Assembly: GCA_017449925.1 (NCBI GenBank)
Contig: JAFSYO010000101.1
Coordinates: 1 to 26,868 of the forward strand
Reading direction: 5' to 3'
Length of the DNA stretch: 26,868 nucleotides
Source: Stomatobaculum sp.
GTDB lineage: Bacteria; Bacillota_A; Clostridia; Lachnospirales; Lachnospiraceae
Below are positions 16,405 to 23,620 of the stretch, one piece after another; position 1 is the first letter of the stretch; every line of letters begins with the position of its first letter. The position numbers were made by a program, and so were the translations under genes. Below the pieces are notes generated by a model. The model saw only the letters and a list, made by a program, of their open reading frames with translations, searched no databases and was not told the DNA's origin.

Positions 16405-18153
16405 ATGAAACACAAACGCCGCGTTTCCCTGGCAGTAAAAATCAATCTTCTGATTATTGGCGCTATCCTGCTGGTCTCATTGATGCTTGTGGGGCTGAGT
16501 TACCGTACCCACTGCAAAAGGATCAACAATGCCTATAATGAGCAGGCAGACCGTGTGGCTGTCGTGCTGGAAATGTATTTGAATCCGAAGTCTTTGCTGG
16601 CGATGCAGAATGCTTTCCTGTCGGAGGAATATCAGGAACTCCGGAAAAAAGCTGCCGCCGCGGGCGATGAAGACATCTTAATAGACTGGATGAATCAGCA
16701 GGAGAGCGGAATTAAAGCAGAGGGGTATTCACTGGGGGATGACTATATTGTCACGGTAGCGCTGCTCAAGGATTTCTGTGAATTCTTTGATCTGGATGAC
16801 GCTTATTATCAGACCGATGTGGACGGAGTCACCTGGAATGTGGTCAGCGCCTATGGAGGAGTGTTCTGGAGCGGGACCGTCGATGAGGATGCGGTACTGT
16901 TCGATGAATATGAGGACAATGCGCGGATACCTCACACCATCTACCATGATGAAACAGGATGGTACTGCGCCGCATGCGAACCTGTCATAGAACCCGATCA
17001 GGGAAAAACCATCGGGCTGGCGGGCATAGACATCAGTATGAATAAAGTCATGGCAGCACGCCGGTGGTTCCTCCTGAACATTATTTCGGTGGTCATAATC
17101 CTGACTTTGGGGATCCTTCTGGTATCGCTGTTCCTGATGCGGCAGATCGCCGTGCAGCCGCTGCGGGATCTTGCGGCTGCTGCATGCAGTTTCGCAAAGG
17201 ACGGAAACGGTTATACAAAGGAAGATGTCATCCGGCTGGATATCAGATCCAATGACGAGATCGAAGACCTCTATGATGAGATCCGTTCCATGCAGGGCCG
17301 TATCGTGGACTATACCGACAATCTGGCCCGGATCACCGCGGAAAAGGAGCGCGCCAGCACGGAACTCCGTATGGCGGCAGATATCCAGAGATCCATGCTG
17401 CCCGGTGTTTTCCCGGCTTTCCCGGACAGGAAAGAGTTCGATCTTTTTGCCTCAATGGATCCGGCAAAGGCTGTGGGCGGTGATTTTTATGATTTCTTCC
17501 TGATCGACGACGATCATCTGGCGCTTTTGATCGCCGACGTTTCAGACAAGGGTGTGCCTGCCGCTCTGTTCATGATGTCCTCGAAGATCATTCTGAATTA
17601 CCGGGCCCACATGGGCGGGACTCCCGCGGAGATCTTCTCCGATGTGAATCAGAAGCTGAGCGCTGACAACAAATCAAAGACCTTTGTGACCGTGTGGATG
17701 GGTATTCTGGACCTGAACACGGGAAGAATGGTCTGCTCCAATGCGGGGCATGAATATCCGGAGATCAAAGGGGAGGAGGGCAGGTTCTGCCGCCTGAAGG
17801 ACAAGCACGGACTGCCGCTGGGCGTGATGCCGAAGGCGCGGTACGAGAATTATGAACTGGAGTTAAAGCCCGGGGATGCGGTCTTTGTGTACACGGACGG
17901 CGTGCCGGAAGCCAGCAATGCTGAGAATAAGTTCTACACCCTGACCCGTCTGGAGGGGGCGCTGAACACAGTGGCGGAACAGGATCCGGCGGCGGTGCTG
18001 AAGGCAGTCCGCGCCGATGTGGAGGAATTTGTGGGAGATGCGGAGCAGTTCGACGATCTCACTATGCTGTGCCTTCTTTACATGGGAGGGAATCATGAAG
18101 AAACGGATTGTCAGTCTGGGGAAGCGGACCGTAGAGATCTTTCTGAAAAATGA
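16405..18153 (+). CDS. Membrane sensor phosphatase, SpoIIE/RsbU type (copy 2)
   Basis: A 582-residue paralogue of the 12193 gene with the same plan. A helix (about 11-31) is followed by a Cache-like outer domain ending CAACEPVIEPDQGKT then GIDISMNKV, a second helix (222-244), a HAMP/coil segment, and the PP2C domain (about 305-565). The catalytic acids are intact: GGDFYD (Asp360), ADVSDKG (Asp378) and FDDLTM (Asp550/551). The cytoplasmic halves of the two copies are far more alike than the outer domains, suggesting one output with different signals. AGGAAAAGGA precedes the ATG. The last 20 or so residues are hydrophilic and lie past the normal domain end, where the frame overlaps yihY by 59 bases. 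Confidence 0.9.
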   Translation: MKHKRRVSLAVKINLLIIGAILLVSLMLVGLSYRTHCKRINNAYNEQADRVAVVLEMYLNPKSLLAMQNAFLSEEYQELRKKAAAAGDEDILIDWMNQQESGIKAEGYSLGDDYIVTVALLKDFCEFFDLDDAYYQTDVDGVTWNVVSAYGGVFWSGTVDEDAVLFDEYEDNARIPHTIYHDETGWYCAACEPVIEPDQGKTIGLAGIDISMNKVMAARRWFLLNIISVVIILTLGILLVSLFLMRQIAVQPLRDLAAAACSFAKDGNGYTKEDVIRLDIRSNDEIEDLYDEIRSMQGRIVDYTDNLARITAEKERASTELRMAADIQRSMLPGVFPAFPDRKEFDLFASMDPAKAVGGDFYDFFLIDDDHLALLIADVSDKGVPAALFMMSSKIILNYRAHMGGTPAEIFSDVNQKLSADNKSKTFVTVWMGILDLNTGRMVCSNAGHEYPEIKGEEGRFCRLKDKHGLPLGVMPKARYENYELELKPGDAVFVYTDGVPEASNAENKFYTLTRLEGALNTVAEQDPAAVLKAVRADVEEFVGDAEQFDDLTMLCLLYMGGNHEETDCQSGEADRRDLSEK

Positions 18154-18970
18154 CGTCATGGTCTATGCAGGGCATGCCACGCTGAGCCTGGTCACAGCAG
18201 TGTTTCCCCTGATCATGCTGATCATCTCCCTTTTGAATATGCTTCCGTGGTATTCACCGGAGGACTTCACGGAACTGGTGTTCCGCTTCCTGCCGGATCT
18301 GCCCCAGGTCAAGGGGCTGTTCCTCGGTGTCGTGACTTCGCTCCGGAACCAGTCCACCGGCCTTCTGGCCTCAGTGGCGGCCCTGACGGCCCTGTGGTCT
18401 TCCAGCGCGGGAGTGACAGCCATCCAGAAAGGGCTGAAGATCATCACTCCGGGCGCGGAGAAGAGCTTCTGGGACAAACCGGTGGCATTGCTGTGTACCC
18501 TTATTATTGTGGCTCTGATCCCTGCGTTCCTTGTCTTCAACCTGCTGGGGGATTCCCTGGTGAAGCTGCTGCATTCTTTTTCCGCACGCTTCGGCTTCCA
18601 GGAGATCACGGCCTGGATCGTCAATCTGATCCGCTACAGCGGGGCTATATCCGCTGCTGTAGCAGTCCTTATGATCCTTGTGATCTATACCTTCCTGCCG
18701 GGAGGAAAGAGAAAGCTTAAGGATCAGATTCCGGGGGCGGTCTTCACCTCCCTTTGCTGGGCAGTCTTCACGGAAGCTTTTACAAGGTTCGTGCCCCTGT
18801 TCTGGAAATCCTCGGTCTACGGATCCCTGGCAGCCCTTTTCCTGACCATCACCTGGCTGCGGGTGATAGTGATGATCCTGTTTATAGGAGACGCGCTGAA
18901 CGCGGCATGGATGGAAGACCAGAATCATGAAATAAAAGATGGAGAGGATGCAGATCATGCGGGAGCATAG
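18095..18970 (+). CDS. YihY/BrkB family membrane protein
   Basis: A 291-residue polytopic membrane protein with about six helices, matching the YihY (formerly 'ribonuclease BN') family. The pattern VMVYAGHATLSLVTAVFPLIM (in two parts, about 21-41) resembles the family's 'A...sfysllSlfPll' region, and ALWSSSAGVTAIQKGL (about 95-110) is the second conserved block. The family's molecular role is unsettled; transport or envelope functions have been proposed. The start is the ATG at 18095 with GGGAGGG just upstream, inside the end of the phosphatase gene. That makes a 59-base overlap and probable translational coupling. It overlaps the following MFS gene by 14 bases. Confidence 0.87.
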   Translation: MKKRIVSLGKRTVEIFLKNDVMVYAGHATLSLVTAVFPLIMLIISLLNMLPWYSPEDFTELVFRFLPDLPQVKGLFLGVVTSLRNQSTGLLASVAALTALWSSSAGVTAIQKGLKIITPGAEKSFWDKPVALLCTLIIVALIPAFLVFNLLGDSLVKLLHSFSARFGFQEITAWIVNLIRYSGAISAAVAVLMILVIYTFLPGGKRKLKDQIPGAVFTSLCWAVFTEAFTRFVPLFWKSSVYGSLAALFLTITWLRVIVMILFIGDALNAAWMEDQNHEIKDGEDADHAGA

Positions 18971-20123
18971 CAGGCCGCTGGCAGTTTTCAGCTCAGCTCA
19001 CTTTCTCGTGGATCTTTGCTGTATTTTTCTCGAGACAGCGTATATTCTTTCCCTGGTGAAGGACCGGACAGCGTGGCTGTGGTGCGTGCTAGTCTATAAT
19101 TTCTTTGCCTTTGCCTGCCAGCTTCCCGCGGGGATCTTCGGGGACCGGCAGAAAAAACCGTGGCTTTTGGCGGGAACCGGATGTATTCTGGTGGCAGCGT
19201 CTTATTTGATCACCGCGGTCTGCCTGAAAACGGGGGTTGTTTTCTTCCCCGGCTCTGCGCCGGAACCGGCGCCTCCCTCCGCTTTCGCGGCTGCGCCGCT
19301 GGCGCAGCTCCTTCTGGTCTCTGCCGTCGCCGGCATTGGAAATTCCTGTTTCCATGTGGGCGGAGGGATCGATCTGCTGAAACGCAGCAAAGGCAGTGCG
19401 GCGATGCCCGGCGTCTTTGTCTCCACCGGTGCCTTTGGCGTCTGGCTGGGACCGGTCCTGGCGGCAAAACAGCAGGCCCGGACCTTCGGCCTTCTCTTTG
19501 GCTGTATCCTGATGCTCTTTACAGGTCTTGTTCTTATACAAATGCACCTCACCCGGCAGGCATGGGAACCAGGAGGGGAAGAAGAGCAGAAAACATCAGA
19601 ACATTTTAATATACATATTGCAGATCCGTCTTTTGCAGCGGCTCTGTGCCTAGTGACAGCGGTGCTGTTCCGTTCCTATGCCGGAACCATTATGCGCTAC
19701 GGCTGGAAGAAAGCAGGAGTGGCCTTTCTTTTTACGGCAGGGGTCGTGTTCGGAAAGATGCTCGGAGGCATCGTCGGCGACAGGGCAGGATGGCGCCGGA
19801 CTGCGGTGGTGAGCCTCGCTGTCTCGGGTCTTTTGTTCCTCTTTGCGGAAAAGAATGCGGCCTGCGGCATTGCAGCGGTATTTTTCTTTAACATGACGAT
19901 GCCCCTTACCCTGACCGCTCTGGCGAAGCTGTACCGGGGCAGGGAGGGCATGGCCTTCGGCCTGACGACGCTGGCTTTGTTCCTCGGGACGCTGCCTTCT
20001 ATGGCAGAATCCGCGGGATTCCTGTTTTCCGGCAGCAGCCATCTTCTGGCCCCGGTCTGCATCGTCTCCCTCGCGCTCATGGCTGCAGGTCTGAAGGGAG
20101 AAAAACAGGAGGCGGAGGCATGA
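18957..20123 (+). CDS. MFS-like membrane transporter
   Basis: A 388-residue protein with about 11-12 membrane helices, consistent with the major facilitator superfamily. The intracellular loop between helices 2 and 3 has QLPAGIFGDRQKK, a variant of the MFS 'G.l.Dr.grr' motif. It repeats in the second half as KMLGGIVGDRAGWRR. The pattern GIGNSCFHVGGG recalls the 'FHp' motif of fosmidomycin-resistance-type MFS proteins. A Pro/Ala-rich outer loop (about 95-110) is unusual. I favour the ATG at 18957, served by GGAGAGG (18941-18947); in-frame ATGs at 18939 and 18948 are alternatives. It overlaps yihY upstream and the small membrane gene downstream (ATGA). The substrate is unknown. Confidence 0.8.
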   Translation: MREHSRPLAVFSSAHFLVDLCCIFLETAYILSLVKDRTAWLWCVLVYNFFAFACQLPAGIFGDRQKKPWLLAGTGCILVAASYLITAVCLKTGVVFFPGSAPEPAPPSAFAAAPLAQLLLVSAVAGIGNSCFHVGGGIDLLKRSKGSAAMPGVFVSTGAFGVWLGPVLAAKQQARTFGLLFGCILMLFTGLVLIQMHLTRQAWEPGGEEEQKTSEHFNIHIADPSFAAALCLVTAVLFRSYAGTIMRYGWKKAGVAFLFTAGVVFGKMLGGIVGDRAGWRRTAVVSLAVSGLLFLFAEKNAACGIAAVFFFNMTMPLTLTALAKLYRGREGMAFGLTTLALFLGTLPSMAESAGFLFSGSSHLLAPVCIVSLALMAAGLKGEKQEAEA

Positions 20124-20503
20124 TCCAGCGGCTCATTCTGACAATGATCGTGTGCCTTGTCCTGACAGAAATAGTGGAGATCGGAACTGCCTGGATCCTG
20201 CAGCTCCGGAGCAGAAAAGGACTTGGGATCGTGTTCCTGGTGAATCTCCTTACGAATCCTGTGGTGGTCCTGCTCAGCGTCCTGATCCCGCGGTATTCGC
20301 CTGCGGTGGTTCCCTACGGGGCGCTGGTAGCGGTGCTGGAACTGTGGGCATGGCTTACGGAGGCGCTCATCTACAGACATTGCGGCATCGGGAAGTACTG
20401 GGAAAACAAAGACGCCGCAATGCTCCGCATTCCGGCCCTTACGCCCTTTCTGCTCTCCTCGGTACTGAATCTTGTGTCATTTTCTGCGGGAAAGCTGTTG
20501 TAG
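20120..20503 (+). CDS. Small four-helix membrane protein of unknown function
   Basis: A 127-residue, very hydrophobic protein with four predicted helices (about 4-25, 33-57, 61-83 and 106-126). A conserved-looking NLLTNPVVV (42-50) and a charged ELWAWLTEALIYRHC segment (74-88) fall within or beside helices. I do not recognise the family. It starts at the ATGA overlap with the MFS gene, with AGGAGGCGGAGG just upstream, so both proteins are probably made together and may act as a pair. It is the last gene of the phosphatase-2 operon; no terminator hairpin is visible after it. Confidence 0.75.
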   Translation: MIQRLILTMIVCLVLTEIVEIGTAWILQLRSRKGLGIVFLVNLLTNPVVVLLSVLIPRYSPAVVPYGALVAVLELWAWLTEALIYRHCGIGKYWENKDAAMLRIPALTPFLLSSVLNLVSFSAGKLL

Positions 20504-20538
20504 AAAGTGCAGAAACGGATAAGTTATCAATTAGTGAT

Positions 20539-20567
20539 TTGCTGTTAGTTGACATAATATATATAAT
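20539..20567 (+). promoter_or_regulatory. Promoter in an A+T-rich patch before the SH3-like gene
   Basis: TTGCTG (20539-20544) and a perfect TATAAT (20562-20567) are spaced 17 bases apart, 25 bases before the start codon. An alternative extended -10 (TGACATAAT, 20550-20558) overlaps it. The stretch 20515-20575 is distinctly A+T-richer than its surroundings. Confidence 0.45.
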
Positions 20568-20591
20568 TCGGCAAAAAAGGAGGAACCGGCA

Positions 20592-21122
20592 ATGAAGAAA
20601 AGTGTGGGAAAACGTTTGAAAAAGATCTGTACAGCAGTGGCAGCGGTCATGTTTCTGTCTTTGGCGGTGCTGGCATCGGCGGCCCGTGCCGACGTGCTGA
20701 TAGAGAATTTCTGGTTCACGATGTACGATGTGGATTACGATGCAGTGGTGGAATCACCCCAGGGGGCCGAGTCCCTGCGTTATGGCGCGGGACTGGAGTA
20801 TCCGGAAGCGAATGGAAAAGTCGCGAACGGCGAGGTGATCCACGTCTTCGGCGAATGCAGGGCGGACGACGGTACGTTCTGGGGCAGGGTGAAGTACAAC
20901 GACAGGAGCGGTTTCCTGCCGCTGTCAAGCATTAAAAAAACCGCCCCGCAGTCAGAAGAGACCACGGCGGCGGAGACCACAGCAGAGGAGACTGCAGCGG
21001 CGGAGACCACAGCGGCAGAAACAAGCGCAGCCGCAGAAACGACTGCGGCTGCGGAACAGACCCCGGGGGCCTGGAAAAGTATCCTGAGTACACTGTTCAG
21101 TTTCATCCGGTCTCTGTTCTGA
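20592..21122 (+). CDS. Secreted SH3-like protein with Thr/Ala/Glu stalk
   Basis: A 176-residue exported protein. A basic N-terminus and hydrophobic helix form a signal peptide with probable cleavage after ARA (31-33). Residues 50-115 look like a bacterial SH3 domain (SLRYGAGLEYPEANGKVANGE, in pieces, then GTFWGRVKYNDRSGFLPLSSI), a fold that commonly binds peptidoglycan. Residues 121-156 are a low-complexity stalk of ETTAAE-like units. The last 16 residues (WKSILSTLFSFIRSLF) are amphipathic or hydrophobic with no LPXTG, so they might touch the membrane or a partner. AAAGGAGG precedes the ATG. The 3' end overlaps the convergent third phosphatase gene by 20 bases. The role is inferred as envelope-associated. 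Confidence 0.8.
   Translation: MKKSVGKRLKKICTAVAAVMFLSLAVLASAARADVLIENFWFTMYDVDYDAVVESPQGAESLRYGAGLEYPEANGKVANGEVIHVFGECRADDGTFWGRVKYNDRSGFLPLSSIKKTAPQSEETTAAETTAEETAAAETTAAETSAAAETTAAAEQTPGAWKSILSTLFSFIRSLF
20952..21059 (+). repeat. Low-complexity repeat encoding the Thr/Ala/Glu stalk
   Basis: Degenerate tandem units around GAGACCACAGCGGCG encode ETTAA-type motifs. The units differ at synonymous positions, so this is an old or selected repeat rather than a fresh slippage tract. Confidence 0.7.
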
Positions 21123-22770
21123 CCGGCGCAGGAATCTTTGGACCGTGATACTGGATGCAGAGCATCGTCATATCATCAAAGAGCGGGGCGTCTCCTGTAA
21201 AGGTGCGGACTGCGTCCTCCACATCGTGGAGGAGCTGCACCGGGGAGGCGTCCGGCGTTTTATTTAAAACCTCAAGGGTCCGCTCCAGTCCGAACTGCTG
21301 ATACGATTGATCGCAGGCTTCCGGGACACCGTCGGTGTAAAGGAAAAGAGAGGAGCCCGGTTCCAGAGTGATCTGGTATTCTTTGTATCGTAGACACTCC
21401 ATTCCTCCGATGACAAAGCCGTGTTTGTCGTGCACGACCTCGTATTGTCCGCCAGGAGTTTTAAGCATGGGGTATTCGTGGCCGGCATTGGCCGCATTGA
21501 TCACTCCGTTTTCCAGGTCCAGGATCCCAAGCCACACGGTGACGAACATTTCTTCCGGATTATGCTTGCACAGCTGCTCGTTGACGGCCTCCAGCGCAGT
21601 GGCCGGGGACATACCGGCCAGTACGGTATTCTGCACCAGGATCTTCGATACCATCATAAAGAGGGCAGCAGGAATGCCCTTGCCGGAGACATCCGCGATC
21701 ACCATGCCGAGCTGGTTTTCCGAGACCAGGAAATAGTCGTAGAAATCACCGCCTACTTCCTTCGCCGGCTGCATGGAACCGAAGATGTCAAATTCCTTCC
21801 GGTCCGGGAAGGGCGGGTATTCGCTGGGCAGCATGGATGCCTGGATACGTTTGGCCAGAGAGAGCTCTGTGAGGATGCGCTCCCTTTCCGACGTGATCCT
21901 GGTGAGATTCTCGATGTAGCGGAGCGTGTCCTGTTCCATCTCGTCGATGGAATCGGCAAGGGTCCGGATCTCTCCGATATCGCTGAGGTTATCCAGCGTT
22001 CCCTCGGGGCTGCTGGTATTCTCGTCAGCAAAGCGCCGGGTCTCGCGGGCAATGGTCTTGATCGGGTGGACGATATGCCGGCCGAAATAGAAATGAGCCG
22101 CGATGGAAGCGATCATGGAGCAGAAGACCAGGGCCGCTGCAATCAGCTGAAGGTAGGAGTACCGGCCGTGGTTCAGTTCATCCATGTTCGACTGAACGGT
22201 CAGGATGCCCTTCACGCTGCCATCGCTCCCCTTCAGAGGGATCATGGTGTGGATATGGGGCTCGGCTCCCTTCAGATTTGTGGTCCGGAGAATGGTCTTG
22301 TGGGAGAGGCCGTTTTCATAGAAAGCGCGGTAGATGCTCCGGTACTCCTCGTCCCTCGTCGGCTGTACGTGGCCGATGGTCCAGATGTCATCCTCCGCGT
22401 AACCGCTGTTGTCGTTGGCGACATTAAAGACGATGGTATAATGGTTATAATCGGAAGTATCCACGCAGAACACGTAAATAAACGTAAAATCCTGCTTTTG
22501 GCACAGCATGTCCAGCAGCTCGTTGGTAAACTCATAGTCTGCGTCCGTGCCGCCGCTTTTAAGATAATCATCAAGCCGGTCCGGAGTGACCGTCACGGCG
22601 GCAGTCTCGGCAGTCTTCAGCATGGTGTCGCTGTAGGCGCTCGTCATGGAGGTCGTGAACCGGGCGTATCCGATATAGCCTACCAGGCCGCTGAACAGGA
22701 TCAGCAGCAGGAGCACGTAGGAAATAATGCGGAAATTCAGACTTTCTGATAGACGTTCGTTCTTTTTCAT
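21103..22770 (-). CDS. Membrane sensor phosphatase, SpoIIE/RsbU type (copy 3)
   Basis: A 555-residue PP2C-type phosphatase with a helix (13-36), an outer sensor of about 170 residues, a second helix (206-228), a HAMP linker (about 229-282) and a phosphatase domain (about 300-545). The catalytic acids are Asp342 (GGDFYD), Asp360 (ADVSGKG) and Asp532/533 (FDDMTM). It is more distant from the other two copies, with an unrelated-looking outer domain and a classic SGKG motif instead of SDKG. No Shine-Dalgarno site precedes the ATG at 22768-22770, and a TATACT box ends only 10 bases upstream, so the mRNA may be leaderless. It is divergent from the TauE-type permease gene. No anti-sigma partner is adjacent. 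Confidence 0.9.
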   Translation of the reverse strand: MKKNERLSESLNFRIISYVLLLLILFSGLVGYIGYARFTTSMTSAYSDTMLKTAETAAVTVTPDRLDDYLKSGGTDADYEFTNELLDMLCQKQDFTFIYVFCVDTSDYNHYTIVFNVANDNSGYAEDDIWTIGHVQPTRDEEYRSIYRAFYENGLSHKTILRTTNLKGAEPHIHTMIPLKGSDGSVKGILTVQSNMDELNHGRYSYLQLIAAALVFCSMIASIAAHFYFGRHIVHPIKTIARETRRFADENTSSPEGTLDNLSDIGEIRTLADSIDEMEQDTLRYIENLTRITSERERILTELSLAKRIQASMLPSEYPPFPDRKEFDIFGSMQPAKEVGGDFYDYFLVSENQLGMVIADVSGKGIPAALFMMVSKILVQNTVLAGMSPATALEAVNEQLCKHNPEEMFVTVWLGILDLENGVINAANAGHEYPMLKTPGGQYEVVHDKHGFVIGGMECLRYKEYQITLEPGSSLFLYTDGVPEACDQSYQQFGLERTLEVLNKTPDASPVQLLHDVEDAVRTFTGDAPLFDDMTMLCIQYHGPKIPAPVRTETG

Positions 22771-22780
22771 AGTAAAAATT

Positions 22781-22789
22781 AGTATAGCA
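22781..22789 (-). promoter_or_regulatory. Extended -10 promoter of phosphatase copy 3
   Basis: On the minus strand, TGCTATACT ends 10 bases before the ATG. A normal start 6-8 bases after the -10 falls within about 5 bases of the ATG, leaving no room for a ribosome-binding site. Confidence 0.5.
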
Positions 22790-22843
22790 AATTCCGCGAT
22801 GGAAAAACAGTCAGTTTTGTGACGAGCTTCAGGGAGATATTTT

Positions 22844-23566
22844 ATGGTACGAGCAGTTTTGATCTGTATGATGGTTTATTTTCTGGCGACATTCGTCCAG
22901 CGGGTCTGCGGGTTCGGCATGGGGGTCGTCGCGATCGTGATCCTGCCGTACCTGATCGGTTCCCATACCCAGACCGCTGCCTATACAAACATGCTTTCCG
23001 CGGTCAGTTCTGTCTGGCTGGCCTTTAAATTCCGGAAGATCGCGAAGTGGCACCTGATCGCTCCCCTTTTGGCCGGAAGCTTCTGCGCCACGTTCCTGAC
23101 AGTCCGGCTGTCCAGGGGCGCGTCCTTCTCGGTCCTGGAAAAGATCCTGGGAGCGGTGCTGCTGCTTCTGTCTGCCTATTTTCTGTTCTTCAACGGGAAG
23201 TTCCGCATCCGCCCGGGGATCCGCAACGGATTTCTCACCGGCGCCTGCGGCGGCGTACTGAACGGGCTTTTCTCCACAGGGGGGCCGCCCATTGTCCTGT
23301 ATCTCCTGGGGACCACCGAAGGCCATGCGGCCTATCTTGCCACTATCCAGGCTTACTTCGCGTTCAATAACGTATACGCCACCATCATCCGCTTTCTGAA
23401 CGGGCAGATTACGGCGGGGATGATGCCCGGCCTCGCAGGCGGCCTGATCGGAATGATGATGGGAGTCTTTTTCGGGGGTAAGCTGGAGAAGTACATCCCG
23501 GACGAAATGTTCCTGAAGCTGATCTACATCCTGATGGCCTTCAGCGGAGTGATGATGCTGCTGTGA
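22844..23566 (+). CDS. TauE/SafE (TSUP) family permease
   Basis: A 240-residue membrane protein with about seven or eight helices in two repeats. The first repeat carries RVCGFGMGVVAIVILP (about 20-35) and the second GGVLNGLFSTGGPPIVLY (about 145-162); these paired glycine-rich motifs are typical of TauE/SafE proteins. Members move sulfite, sulfoacetate, other C2 sulfur compounds or uncharacterised anions, and the substrate cannot be told here. CAGGGAG lies about 9 bases ahead of the ATG. It is divergent from phosphatase copy 3, and the 73-base gap shows no convincing plus-strand promoter. It may therefore depend on a weak or regulated promoter. Confidence 0.88.
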   Translation: MVRAVLICMMVYFLATFVQRVCGFGMGVVAIVILPYLIGSHTQTAAYTNMLSAVSSVWLAFKFRKIAKWHLIAPLLAGSFCATFLTVRLSRGASFSVLEKILGAVLLLLSAYFLFFNGKFRIRPGIRNGFLTGACGGVLNGLFSTGGPPIVLYLLGTTEGHAAYLATIQAYFAFNNVYATIIRFLNGQITAGMMPGLAGGLIGMMMGVFFGGKLEKYIPDEMFLKLIYILMAFSGVMMLL

Positions 23567-23588
23567 GAATATGCCCGGCAAGGGATGA

Positions 23589-23620
23589 TATCTGAAGATA
23601 TGACATCACGTCTTCAGATA
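23589..23620. terminator. Inverted repeat between the convergent permease and glycosylase genes
   Basis: TATCTGAAGA (23589-23598) and TCTTCAGATA (23611-23620) are a perfect 10-base inverted repeat with a 12-base loop that contains the glycosylase stop codon. The left arm is itself part of a local palindrome, ATATCT-GA-AGATAT. It lacks a T run, so bidirectional termination is possible but not clear. Confidence 0.4.

Noticed and set aside
20549..20567. TTGACA followed by TATAAT upstream of the SH3-like gene, looking like a consensus promoter
   Set aside because: The two hexamers are only 7 bases apart, too close for a -35/-10 pair. TTGCTG at 20539 gives the proper 17-base spacing instead.
21421..22749. 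Long plus-strand open frame of 442 codons opposite phosphatase copy 3
   Set aside because: The minus-strand frame encodes an intact phosphatase with all motifs; the plus frame has no domain, no ribosome site and shadow-like composition.
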